Shown piece after piece: positions 1-7,986 of a stretch of DNA of 64,000 nt (position 1 is its first letter; every line of letters starts with the position of its first letter). Source of the DNA: Bacillus spongiae (GTDB lineage Bacteria > Bacillota > Bacilli > Bacillales > Bacillaceae_K); contig NZ_JBBAXC010000005.1 in assembly GCF_037120725.1 (NCBI RefSeq), positions 1-64,000 of the forward strand, read 5' to 3'. The position numbers were made by a program, and so were the translations under genes. The notes below the pieces were generated by a model. That model did no database searches. It was given only the letters and a program-made list of their open reading frames with translations, and was not told the origin of the DNA.

Positions 1-89
1 ATGACCTGAATAGGAAACCTTTCTTTTTGGTCATCAATCAACTCGGTCAGTTCATTATCCGTTACTTTCTTGCGAATATGGCCATAGCC
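1..89 (-). CDS. IS3-family transposase OrfB, N-terminal fragment cut by the window edge
   Basis: In the -1 frame relative to OrfA, 29 codons are open from the slippery site to the window edge. They read GYGHIRKKVTDNELTELIDD and onward, the usual beginning of the IS3 OrfB part of the OrfAB fusion. The catalytic DDE integrase domain would lie further left, outside the window, so I cannot say whether the element is intact or active. Confidence 0.75.
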
Positions 90-364
90 TTTTTTAAGAT
101 TTCAATTTCCTGCTTCATTTTTAGATTCTCTTTTTGGATCGCTGCAATGTCGTGTGGAGTGAGCTGGTTCTCCTCTCCAGCTACTGGAGTGAAGGCTTTA
201 ATCCATTTATAAATTGTGACTTCAGATACGCCATATTCGCTACTTAAAGAACTCACCGATTGACCTGAATGATAAAGTTCGACCACCATTTTCTTAAAAT
301 CTTCACTATAATTACGGCTGTTTTTTGATCCCATACCGGACACTTCCTCTCTAATTTTAATCAT
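62..364 (-). CDS. IS3-family transposase OrfA (helix-turn-helix)
   Basis: This 100-residue protein is the DNA-binding first open frame of an IS3-family (IS150-like) transposase. Residues 15-60 form a helix-turn-helix beginning RNYSEDFKKMVVELYHSGQS and continuing with the usual VSEVTIYKWIK recognition helix. Residues 75-100 form the leucine-rich coiled coil ending in the typical ILKKAMAIFARK. It binds the element ends and, after a -1 frameshift near its 3' end, is joined to the catalytic OrfB. The length is normal for the family and nothing is missing. Confidence 0.93.
   Translation of the reverse strand: MIKIREEVSGMGSKNSRNYSEDFKKMVVELYHSGQSVSSLSSEYGVSEVTIYKWIKAFTPVAGEENQLTPHDIAAIQKENLKMKQEIEILKKAMAIFARK
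89..95 (-). promoter_or_regulatory. Programmed -1 frameshift site of the IS3 element
   Basis: The minus strand reads A AAA AAG with the OrfA codons AAA and AAG in register. This is the canonical slippery heptamer of IS3-family elements. Slipping one base back joins OrfA to the OrfB frame, which stays open to the window edge. Confidence 0.8.
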
Positions 365-398
365 AGAGAGTTAACTAATCGGTGTCCATAAAACTATA

Positions 399-686
399 CT
401 AACTCCATCTTTTATATTTTAAGTATAAGCAAGCAATATAAAAATCATAAAAATCAGGCATTTTCTCAAATGGTTCTGAAAGCACATATTCGTTAATAAC
501 CTTTGTAGCCTCTGGAATATATTTAATTGTCGCAAGCTCAATTATCCAATAGGGAGGGTTATCCATCTTCTCAATTATCTCATCACAAAACTTATAATAA
601 TGTTTGTAATAATGTTTGTAATAAATTAACCGTGAGTCAACCATAATACCTAATTTTGTTGCAAACTGTTTAGTTAATTCAATCAT
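399..686 (-). pseudogene. Immunity-like hypothetical protein, 3' end removed by the IS3 insertion
   Basis: The reading frame starts with ATG at 686 behind a good AGGAGGGG site and encodes 95 residues, but only bases 408-686 belong to the original gene. The last two codons and the stop are supplied by the IS end. Residues 41-93 match the product at 29967-30389 almost residue for residue (PPYWII-LATIKYIPEATKV, then DFYIACLYL). About 80 C-terminal residues are missing. A 12-base tandem duplication adds an extra YKHY near residue 25. The promoter-side sequence up to about 800 also resembles the region above the second copy, so both loci come from one duplication. The function is unknown; size and context resemble orphan immunity genes of polymorphic toxins, which is inference only. 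Confidence 0.75.
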
Positions 687-1326
687 TTTACCCCTCCTCT
701 TAATCAGATTATTTATTACGCAAAACTGTTAGTTAATAATATTTTTTTCATGATTTCTACCTAATATTAGCATATCGCCTTATGTCGTTACTTAATCATT
801 TGGCCCTTTTCTTGAAAAACAATATTATCTATCTATTATTAGTAAGAAGCCCTGTGGATTTATTATCCAAATGGTAACACGTAGTATCTTGTTAACATCA
901 TCGCAACACTGATATTAGTGTTGCTTTTTTATTTTGTATAGACTTATGTTTTATATTATTTAAATTTAACGTAGACATTTCTAAGAATTTAAGAATATTG
1001 AGTGGTAGGTTAACCAATATGGAGATAGTATCGTAATTTTGATTGAAAACACCTATCGAAAATATTTTTAAGTTTTGATTTTTTAACTAAATATCCATTT
1101 TATTTCTTTCCACAGCTTAAAACTTTTTTATAGGCCATTTCGTTTAACTATCTGAGGTAAATGAATACTAGGAGTAGATAAAGTATTTTTCAAAACAGTT
1201 AATCTAGTCATTAGGACTCTATGAGATGAGACATTATTATACAGACTTACTAGTATGGAGAAAAAACAACAAATAAGGTTACAATCATTTCTGGAAATAA
1301 TCCAGTGAGCAATAGGAGGTAGCAAA
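687..1326. other. Intergenic region with an orphan terminator
   Basis: I see no supported gene here. The first 120 bases are the promoter region of the truncated gene to the left. A perfect hairpin followed by six T residues lies at 903-929 on the + strand, although no + strand gene precedes it. The rest is AT-rich and ends with the AGGAGGT ribosome binding site of the next gene. Confidence 0.6.
903..929 (+). terminator. Rho-independent terminator without an upstream gene
   Basis: GCAACACT and AGTGTTGC form an 8-bp stem with a 5-base loop, followed by a run of six T. It points rightward, but all coding sequence to its left is on the other strand, so it is probably the remnant of a lost gene or ends a small RNA. 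Confidence 0.7.
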
Positions 1327-2493
1327 ATGAAGCAATTAGTTAAATTTGAGATATATAAACTATTTAGACAAAAAGGGATATACACTTGGATGATTCTTAT
1401 GTTTCTCTTTTTTAGTCTGGCGATGACGATGGAAGCAAGAATTCCTAATAACTTGGATACTTCGGCTATAGAGATTAAAGAAGAGCTGCAAACAGCTGCG
1501 AAAAAGTGGGAGGGAAAGTTAACAGGCAAAAAGATAGAAGAGGCCTCGAATCTTTCACAATCTCTTGAGGCTAGAGTACAACAGAAATTTGCTGATAATT
1601 ATAAAGGAGATGGCAATGAATTAACATCAGAAGAAGTGGCTGAATATTTCATCCTCTCTCGAATAAGCTTGGCTAGATATAATTTACAAGTTTTTCAAAC
1701 AAACCTTAAAGATCTTGATAATAGGGTAAATTCAGTAAATAGAGATAGTTTCGCCTATAAGAAAGGATTACTTGAACAGGAAATGTTAGAAAAGGTGAAT
1801 GTTGAAACATTTACGTATAATGAAGGACCAAAAAAAACCATTGACTTTGTCAGTAATTACGCAGTTTATTTTACAGGAATAATTATGCTAGTCGGACTTA
1901 CTTCAACTTTTGTAAATGAAACGAGAACATCGATGGATCAACTAATATACAGCTCACGCTATGGTCGTAAACAAATTGTTACGGCAAAAATAATGGCTGG
2001 AATGGCTCTAATCGTCGTCCTTACTATATCATGGGTTACGTTTGATGTGTTAATGAACTTATATCTCTATGGAAATAACGGCTGGAACTCATCAATTCAG
2101 CTTTTAGGGCATCCCCATTCCCCTTATAACCTAACTGGTCTAGAGTATTTTGGCATTCAAATTGGGGCACACCTAATCGCTGCCATTGCATTTATGGCCT
2201 TTATATTAACCGTTTCAGCCCTTTCGAAAAGTATACTCGCATCATTTCTTATTAGTACATTGGTCTTCATCTTACCATCAATTTTTCTACATTCACACAT
2301 TTTGGAATTTGCAAGAAAGTATAGCTTTATATCCTTTATGGAGGCATTTGAATTTAGAAGTCCGTTTCATGCAATAAATGTATTTGGAGTTCCAGTATTA
2401 GACCCATATATACACTATCCTCTACTAGTGTTAATAACCGCTTTCTTTATGTTTGTGACTTATCAAATAATTAGAAGAAAACAAGTGCAATAA
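1327..2493 (+). CDS. ABC-2 type transporter permease, without an adjacent ATPase
   Basis: This 388-residue membrane protein has one transmembrane segment at residues 18-36, a long charged extracytoplasmic region to about residue 170, and then five or six hydrophobic segments to the C-terminus. It is a clear paralogue of the permease at 5051-6187: both begin MKQLVKFE-YK-F-QK, share a QLxYSSxxGRxxxVTAKI motif at the cytoplasmic face, and end in an IxRKQV tail. Such permeases work with an ATP-binding subunit to export drugs, peptides or lipids. No ATPase gene is next to this copy, so it may share the one at 6184-7056 or may have lost its partner. The start is fixed by AGGAGGT eight bases upstream. 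The substrate is unknown. Confidence 0.85.
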   Translation: MKQLVKFEIYKLFRQKGIYTWMILMFLFFSLAMTMEARIPNNLDTSAIEIKEELQTAAKKWEGKLTGKKIEEASNLSQSLEARVQQKFADNYKGDGNELTSEEVAEYFILSRISLARYNLQVFQTNLKDLDNRVNSVNRDSFAYKKGLLEQEMLEKVNVETFTYNEGPKKTIDFVSNYAVYFTGIIMLVGLTSTFVNETRTSMDQLIYSSRYGRKQIVTAKIMAGMALIVVLTISWVTFDVLMNLYLYGNNGWNSSIQLLGHPHSPYNLTGLEYFGIQIGAHLIAAIAFMAFILTVSALSKSILASFLISTLVFILPSIFLHSHILEFARKYSFISFMEAFEFRSPFHAINVFGVPVLDPYIHYPLLVLITAFFMFVTYQIIRRKQVQ

Positions 2494-3013
2494 GGAATCA
2501 TACGTAGATGAAGGATTATTTGAGCAACCAGCTAAGCTAATGACATTGGCTGGTTTTCTGTTACGTATAGATTATCTCTGTTGGCTAGCTTTCGATTTAC
2601 TTCTGCATTGATTCTTCAACCCTTCTTAAATACTATACAGACCCTCATGAACAAACGACTAGTGTATTCTCTCAAAATCAAAGTGAGGACGCTCCTATTA
2701 TGAAGGAAAAGCGCCCTACCTCCACTTCTATGCACCTATTACTTCTGACTATAGTCTAATACCTAGAGAAAGAATTAATAAAAAGGTCATTCTTACTTCT
2801 TCTTGCTTACGATACATTGCGTGTAACAATTTTGAGCACATATTTTAGGTGTTGCCGTTACATTTCTTGGTGGAAAATCGTGAGTTGAATAGATGGAAAC
2901 AAAAAGTAGAAATGATTACGGAAGAATGATGAAGTATTATGTGTAGAGCAAATGAGCTTACAAGTGCTAAGCTATATTGAGTAGAGGTTCTAAAGTGAGA
3001 TAGTACCGCTTTT
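2494..3013. other. Intergenic region with decayed sequence
   Basis: A weak hairpin at 2526-2557 (AACCAGC and GCTGGTT, then TTTTC) may end the permease transcript. The rest holds short open stretches in several frames that are broken by stops. It may be gene debris, but I could not assign it to a family. Confidence 0.45.
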
Positions 3014-3604
3014 TTATTTTTCTATTTGTCGAAAATAATGATAAACCTTATTTAGTTTTTGAGATTGTTTTCCCTTTGGACTTTCCATACTACCGAATTC
3101 GAAGAATTTAACCTTTTTTATTCCGATAAAATTGAAAACGGCTTTTTTCATTATCACTTTATGAACATTGTTTAAGAAAAATAAAGGGTACTTCGTAGGC
3201 CCCTTCATTGTTGAAACACAAACGACTGACTTTCCTTTTATCAGACCTTCTACTAAGCCAAGGCGTCCCTTATTTTTATAGGCAAAGTTTGAGGCAAGTA
3301 CTCGATCAAAATAGCCTAATAGCATAGCAGGCGGTCTCCCCCACCAAATCGGATAAACAAATACGAGTTTATCTGCCCATAAAATCTGTTCTCGATACTT
3401 TTCGAGCTCCACATCTAGATGCATATCTCTCCTGAGCTTTTCTTCATTAAATACGAGTAAAGGGTTAAATTGTTCTTCATACAAGTCAATTACTTTGATT
3501 TCAGTAATATTTGGGTTCTCCCTACATCCTTCTAATACTTTTTGTGAAAAGGCAAAACATAAACTGTTGTGATTAGGATGTGTGTAGATCATTAAAACCT
3601 TCAT
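3014..3604 (-). CDS. NAD(P)H-dependent oxidoreductase (flavodoxin-like quinone reductase)
   Basis: This is a flavodoxin-fold NAD(P)H:quinone reductase of the NQO1/MdaB/KefF type. These FMN or FAD enzymes reduce quinones and other electrophiles by two electrons. The start MKVLMIYTHPNHNS gives the phosphate-binding loop, and residues 70-95 hold the diagnostic FVYPIWWGRPPAMLLGYFDR active-site segment. I chose ATG at 3604 over the GTG at 3613 because the family begins MKxLxxxxHP. The gene is divergent from a MarR-type regulator, and the shared 120-base region carries a good promoter overlapped by a palindrome. This suggests induction by a quinone or electrophile when the repressor releases. Confidence 0.88.
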   Translation of the reverse strand: MKVLMIYTHPNHNSLCFAFSQKVLEGCRENPNITEIKVIDLYEEQFNPLLVFNEEKLRRDMHLDVELEKYREQILWADKLVFVYPIWWGRPPAMLLGYFDRVLASNFAYKNKGRLGLVEGLIKGKSVVCVSTMKGPTKYPLFFLNNVHKVIMKKAVFNFIGIKKVKFFEFGSMESPKGKQSQKLNKVYHYFRQIEK

Positions 3605-3640
3605 TCCTCCCACCCCTTTTATTTATCTTTTGATAATTAA

Positions 3641-3679
3641 AACATACCTTAGCTTCCTTTACTTGTCAATTAATAATTG
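3641..3679 (-). promoter_or_regulatory. Promoter of the oxidoreductase with overlapping palindromic operator
   Basis: On the minus strand TTGACA (3669-3664) and TATGTT (3646-3641) are 17 bases apart, close to the sigma-A consensus. The 13-base palindrome CAATTAATAATTG at 3667-3679 overlaps the -35 box. A site of this size and place suits the divergent MarR-type protein. The operator role is inferred. Confidence 0.6.
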
Positions 3680-3724
3680 TTTTTTGATAACTATTCTGTT
3701 ACCTTAACATTAGAGGTGAGAGAA

Positions 3725-4153
3725 ATGGGGCATAAGTCTCTTTTTAATAAATTAATTCATTTTACCAATTCAGTATACAGTGTTACGTATGAGCTATCCA
3801 AGGATGAAAAACCCGACCATTTAACAACCGTCCAATATGACATTCTTGTCTTTATCGCTTTAAAAAAGCAAACCACTCCTAGCCATATTAGTGAGTGCCT
3901 TCACATCTCTATACCGAATGTCAGTCGTGAACTTAAAAAATTGGCAGAGCATCATCTAATTATAAAAACACCCGATGTAGTTGACCGAAGAAAACAACTC
4001 ATTGAGCTGTCTGAACAGGGAGGACAGTTGATGGAACAAGTTTACGAAAGGATATTCGCTAATTTCAAAAACCGAGTCCATAATGCGTCTCAATCAGAAT
4101 TAGACGAAATCGACCATGCGATTGATTTATTAAAAAAACACCTATATTTTTAA
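3725..4153 (+). CDS. MarR-family transcriptional regulator
   Basis: This 142-residue protein has the MarR fold. A winged helix covers residues about 40-105 (TTVQYDILVFIALKKQTTPS, then the recognition segment ISIPNVSRELKKLAEHHLI and the wing VDRRKQLIELSEQG), and the flanking helices form the dimer interface. An in-frame start at 3677 exists, but GAGGTGAGAGAA in front of ATG at 3725 marks the likely start. It sits back to back with the quinone reductase and probably represses both by binding the palindrome at 3667-3679. Ligand and target are inferred from the family and the arrangement. Confidence 0.87.
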   Translation: MGHKSLFNKLIHFTNSVYSVTYELSKDEKPDHLTTVQYDILVFIALKKQTTPSHISECLHISIPNVSRELKKLAEHHLIIKTPDVVDRRKQLIELSEQGGQLMEQVYERIFANFKNRVHNASQSELDEIDHAIDLLKKHLYF

Positions 4154-4188
4154 TTCGTATAGTCCATGTGGAACTATACGAATATTTT
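4153..4188 (+). terminator. Terminator after the MarR gene
   Basis: ATTCGTATAGT and ACTATACGAAT form an 11-bp stem with a 9-base loop directly after the stop codon, followed by ATTTTAT. Confidence 0.7.
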
Positions 4189-4304
4189 ATGCGAACAAAG
4201 TAATAGATTTACTTACTCTAACAAAATAAACCCTTCAATAAATAATGTTATCATTTCCTATTCGTGTGATTAATTGGTAATATTAAGATGAAGTCGATCT
4301 ACTC

Positions 4305-4505
4305 TTGATTGAAGGAGGAATAGGCATTTTAGTATACATAAATCTATTCATTGGAATCGTATTGTTAACCTCTGTTTTCTTCTTTTTTAGAAAAAATTCA
4401 AAGGATAAAAAAGGGTATCAACCAGATAAATATGATTTCTATCTACTATCTATTATTTTGTTCCAATCTATTGTTATTCCTTATTTCTATTTTATTAGAA
4501 AATAA
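4305..4505 (+). CDS. Small two-helix membrane protein with an uncertain, possibly ATT, start
   Basis: The frame encodes up to 66 residues: a hydrophobic segment at residues 8-27, a charged linker (RKNSKDKKGYQPDKYD), a second hydrophobic segment at 46-62 and a short basic tail. I do not recognise the family. The only canonical start is TTG at 4305, which has no ribosome binding site in front. A perfect GGAGG lies inside the frame at 4314-4318, seven bases before an ATT codon at 4326 that would start exactly at the first hydrophobic segment. A strong terminator follows at once, so this is a single-gene transcript. Confidence 0.55.
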   Translation: MIEGGIGILVYINLFIGIVLLTSVFFFFRKNSKDKKGYQPDKYDFYLLSIILFQSIVIPYFYFIRK

Positions 4506-4549
4506 AAAACCTACTCGACTGGGGTGCAGAACCCTGGAGTAGGTTTTTT
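4504..4549 (+). terminator. Strong Rho-independent terminator
   Basis: CCTACTC (4510-4516) and GAGTAGG (4537-4543) enclose an inner GGGG/CCC helix, and six T follow. A matching A-run in front makes it usable in both directions. Confidence 0.85.
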
Positions 4550-4679
4550 CGTTTTAACTTCATGATACTAGTGGTAGGCGCTATATAAAAATCACAAAAC
4601 GTAGCATCGTTGATAAACAATAGACAGTTGTCAACTTTCCATTTATCACTCAAAAAATAACACTTTCTTCTTTCCTACA

Positions 4680-4975
4680 AGCTTAACGTCCGTATACGTT
4701 GATAATAATAATTCTCGTATCGTCCATTTTTAATTCCCCAATCTGGTAGTACTGCTTCTCCCCCTCTCTTTTACAACAAAATTTATCGTACTACCATCTT
4801 TTTTACATCAAATGCATCAACTGCTTTACCATCAACGTATAGGAATAGATTTGCTTAATCTACATTGCGATATAATCGTGTGCAAAAACAGATACTGTAT
4901 GAATGTACTTTACTTCACCTAAATCTACAAAATTAAACAGTATTGTTTCGCCTACATTCTGCTCGTCCACTGTTC
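4680..4975 (-). pseudogene. Possible remnant of an unidentified gene
   Basis: The minus strand from 4975 to 4864 is open (VDEQNVGETILFNFVDLGEV and onward) and then runs into a stop. Neighbouring frames continue with protein-like text such as FLYVDGKAVDAFDVKK before further stops. This looks like a gene broken by indels, but I cannot name the family. The rest of 4550-5050 holds nothing I can support. Confidence 0.25.
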
Positions 4976-5050
4976 TGCCTATTGTTAGATTATTAATATA
5001 TTAAAAAGTAATAGTAGTATTATTTATTTGTCATTCTCTTTTAAATCTCA

Positions 5051-6187
5051 CTAGGCAACTTGTTTTCTTTTAATCGTTTTGAAAACCACGACCATCAATA
5101 TAATCGTTACTATTGCGATGAATGGATAGTGTACATATGGTGTTAATACTGGATTTCCAAATAAATTGTATACAGTTAAGTTCTCTGTAAATTCAGGGGA
5201 AATCAAGAAATTAGCAAAGCTATACTTCATCACATATTCCCAAAGTGGAATACCAAAACTAATTGTTGGCAAGATAAAAACCGTACCACTAATGATAAAG
5301 GATGTTAATATATTTTTTGATAGTGCAGAAACGATTAATACGAACGACATAAAGGCGATGGCTACTAGCAAATGGATGCCGATTTGGATTAAGAAATATT
5401 CAAGCATTGTTAAATCATATGGTGAGAGCTGAGACACTAAGTTTGCTACTTGAATAGGTGCGTCCCAGCCACTGCTTCCGTAGATGTACGTATTCATTAA
5501 TACGGTATAACTAACCCAGGAAAGTATCACGAACAATACATAAATAATTGACGCAATGATTTTTGCCGTGACACCTTTTCTACGACCGTGTTTTGAACTG
5601 TAAACTAGCTGGTCCATTCCAGTATTATTTTCATTCACAAAAATACCAGCTAACCCAATTAATAAGATAATTCCTGTAATATAACGGGAGAAATACCCAG
5701 AAAATTCAATAATATTTTCTGCTCCTGCTTTATGTTCAACCGTATCAGCCTTTATATTTTGTAGCATGTTTTTCTCTAATATAGCTTTTTTATATGAAAA
5801 ATCATTCTCACTATACTTTGTTAATTCATTATCTAGTTCCTGTATTCTATAGGGGATAGCGACTTTTTCCACATTCACATAATCATAAAAGGACTGAACC
5901 ATATAATCTTCAGCGGCTTCTTCCTTAGTTAAAGAACGATCGAATCCTTTCTGTATGAAAGACTCCTGAAAAGTGTCTGCTGCTTCTATTTTTTCATTTG
6001 TTAGTTCTCCCTCCCAGTTTTGGGACACTTTCTGCATTTCGCCTTGTAGATCCTTCGGTTTGTAAGAATCTACGAGAGGAATGTTAAAGTCGTTCAGACT
6101 GGAAAGAAGAAGGATAAGGAACAACCCAATGTAAATACTTTTTTGTTTAAAGATTTTATAGAGTTCAAATTTTACTAATTGCTTCAT
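5051..6187 (-). CDS. ABC-2 type transporter permease
   Basis: This 378-residue permease starts MKQLVKFELYKIFKQK and has one N-terminal membrane segment (residues 18-34), an extracytoplasmic region to about 165 and five or six C-terminal membrane segments, ending IKRKQVA. Its ATG overlaps the 3' end of the ATPase gene by four bases (ATGA), so the two are translationally coupled and form one exporter. It is the paralogue of the permease at 1327-2493, which points the other way. The pair may have arisen by an inverted duplication with loss of one ATPase. The substrate is not evident. Confidence 0.9.
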   Translation of the reverse strand: MKQLVKFELYKIFKQKSIYIGLFLILLLSSLNDFNIPLVDSYKPKDLQGEMQKVSQNWEGELTNEKIEAADTFQESFIQKGFDRSLTKEEAAEDYMVQSFYDYVNVEKVAIPYRIQELDNELTKYSENDFSYKKAILEKNMLQNIKADTVEHKAGAENIIEFSGYFSRYITGIILLIGLAGIFVNENNTGMDQLVYSSKHGRRKGVTAKIIASIIYVLFVILSWVSYTVLMNTYIYGSSGWDAPIQVANLVSQLSPYDLTMLEYFLIQIGIHLLVAIAFMSFVLIVSALSKNILTSFIISGTVFILPTISFGIPLWEYVMKYSFANFLISPEFTENLTVYNLFGNPVLTPYVHYPFIAIVTIILMVVVFKTIKRKQVA

Positions 6188-7056
6188 GTTGCTACCTCCT
6201 GGTCAAAATAATATAAATAAAGATCCTCTAAGTTTGGCGTAGCTTCAATTGCTCTTTCATCAGGTTTACTTTCCGAAATAATCCTAAGTCCTATTTCATG
6301 CTGTTGGCGGATGATATTTCCTACTTTGTATTTTGATTGAAAGGCTTGTACCTCATTTTCAGAAACATTCACTGTCCAAACATATCCTTTAATTTGCTCA
6401 AGTAAATTGTCCGGATTTTCTTTATGAATGAGCTCTCCTGCCTTGAGTACGAGAATTTCCTTTGCAATAAATTCAATATCGGAAACGATATGAGTTGATA
6501 ATAAAACGATTCTATCCTTTGAAATAGATGACAATAGATTTCTGAAGCGAATACGCTCCTTTGGATCAAGACCTGCTGTTGGTTCATCGACAATTAGCAC
6601 TTTTGGATCATTTAATAATGCTTGAGCAATGCCAAGTCTTTGTTTCATTCCACCTGAAAACTTACCAACCTTTTGTTTACGGTGCTCAGTTAAGTTGACT
6701 GTCTCTAATAGCTCGTCCACTTTACTCTCTGCCGTTTTTTTATCAATTCCTTTTAATGAAGCAACATACATCAAGTATTTTTCCGCCGTAAAATTTTTAT
6801 ATAAGCCAATATATTGCGGTAAATAACCAAGGACATCACGATATTGTTCATCCAACACTTCAATATCCTTACCGTCCAATAGAATTCGTCCAGATGTCGG
6901 TTTTATCAGTGTAACTAACATCCGCATCAAGGTGGTTTTACCAGCCCCATTTGCACCTAAAAACCCATATACGCCCTCTGTTAACTCAAACGAAACATTA
7001 TTGACAGCTAATTTATCACCAAATTGCTTCGTAATATTTTCAATCGTTAATTTCAA
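6184..7056 (-). CDS. ABC transporter ATP-binding protein
   Basis: This is the ATPase of the exporter formed with the next gene. Walker A is GANGAGKTT (about residues 35-43), the Q-loop lies in LGYLPQYIG, the signature is KFSGGMKQRLG, Walker B is VLIVDEPTAGLDP, and the switch histidine is in STHIV. The last 80 residues form the C-terminal extension usual for drug- or peptide-type ABC-2 exporters. A GTG nine bases upstream is part of the ribosome binding site, so I take the TTG at 7056, six bases after GAGGTG, as the start. The lost partner of the 1327-2493 permease was presumably similar. Confidence 0.92.
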   Translation of the reverse strand: MKLTIENITKQFGDKLAVNNVSFELTEGVYGFLGANGAGKTTLMRMLVTLIKPTSGRILLDGKDIEVLDEQYRDVLGYLPQYIGLYKNFTAEKYLMYVASLKGIDKKTAESKVDELLETVNLTEHRKQKVGKFSGGMKQRLGIAQALLNDPKVLIVDEPTAGLDPKERIRFRNLLSSISKDRIVLLSTHIVSDIEFIAKEILVLKAGELIHKENPDNLLEQIKGYVWTVNVSENEVQAFQSKYKVGNIIRQQHEIGLRIISESKPDERAIEATPNLEDLYLYYFDQEVAT

Positions 7057-7248
7057 GATGAACACCTCTTATTATTCATATATTTTTGTATCCTACAGGC
7101 AATCCATGATCATTCGATCAGGATGAGCGTTTGCTCTCACTTACACGCTTGATAAGCCAATCTAAATCTTCACCCTTATGCTGCTTACAAGCTTTCTTCA
7201 GTTAAGAACTGCATCTCTATTTAAATCTTCTTTTTTCACCATTTAACA

Positions 7249-7449
7249 TTAGTTCGGTATATCCGAGCACATGACGGAAGAATTAAAGATAATGCCTCTA
7301 TCATATTCAGGGTATAACCCTTTATCTTTACACTCTTGAATGGCCTCTTGGTTACTTATTTCGATTGCGTAAGTGCTGTAGCCAATCGTCCCAAAGCCTG
7401 TTAATATTACTAAAACAGCGCAAATATATATAATTTTTTTTATTGTCAT
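7249..7449 (-). CDS. Small membrane-anchored hypothetical protein
   Basis: The product has 66 residues from ATG at 7449, or 70 from a GTG at 7461. It has one hydrophobic segment (residues 5-25, IIYICAVLVILTGFGTIGY) and a short hydrophilic outside part with two cysteines, in EAIQECKDKGLYPEY and VMCSDIPN. I do not recognise it. The two cysteines outside the membrane could form a disulfide. AAAGGGTG precedes it. There is no operon partner, and the 190 bases on its right are empty. Confidence 0.55.
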   Translation of the reverse strand: MTIKKIIYICAVLVILTGFGTIGYSTYAIEISNQEAIQECKDKGLYPEYDRGIIFNSSVMCSDIPN

Positions 7450-7461
7450 ACTAGTTTCCAC

Positions 7462-7905
7462 ACCCTTTCAACATCATCTTGATTTTTTTCAATAGATTAA
7501 ACGAAACATAAGAATAAAAAGTTTTAAATCTTCCCCAAATTGACTAAAAATCCTTAACCTTGAAGAAGCTGAGACAAGCCTTTCCAAAACAACACCGTTT
7601 AAAGTCATTTATAACGCATTATTTCCTATTTATTTTCATTCAACTTCAGACTGTAACTTACCTTAATTAAAACCCCAATTGCTTATCTCAGATAGTTTAA
7701 CGAGATAGAGATAAAAAAAGTTTTATCTACGTGCAAAAAATAATTTAGTCTCCCTTATTTCTAGATGATTAAGGCTTTGTAGGCACTACTTGACCTATTC
7801 AAAAATCAGATTAGAAACCTTTCCTATTTTTTAAAATGAAAAAGTTTATAAATTTCTTTTTGTCCATATTTTTTCAAAAAAATGGCACTCCTATCCATTG
7901 AACAG
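7462..7905. other. Intergenic region, nothing recognised
   Basis: The region is AT-rich with no open frame of useful length and no clear structure until the terminator at 7906. Confidence 0.5.
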
Positions 7906-7953
7906 AAAAAGACCCTAAAGAGAGTACATATTACATGCTGCTCTTTAGGGTTT
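7906..7953 (-). terminator. Terminator of the beta-helix protein gene
   Basis: ACCCTAAAGAG and CTCTTTAGGGT form an 11-bp stem. Read leftward it is followed by CTTTTTCTG. It lies 34 bases after the stop codon at 7987. Confidence 0.85.
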
Positions 7954-7986
7954 AATTTAGCTGTTATTGAAACACGTCAATACTGA

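Larger units (their letters stand above)
1..407 (-). mobile_element. IS3-family insertion sequence, left end, runs off the window
   Basis: The element is read leftward. Its outer terminus is placed at 407, where the minus strand begins TGGAGTTAGTATAG and carries GGACACC about 20 bases inside, as is usual for IS3-family ends. The boundary is fixed independently by comparing the interrupted host gene with its paralogue at 29967-30497: similarity stops exactly at 408. OrfA and the start of OrfB follow in the expected overlapping arrangement. The other end and any target duplication lie outside the window. Confidence 0.85.

Noticed and set aside
1128-1529. 133-codon leftward frame at the start of the ABC-2 permease
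   Set aside because: It is antisense to the well-supported permease start and lacks a ribosome binding site.
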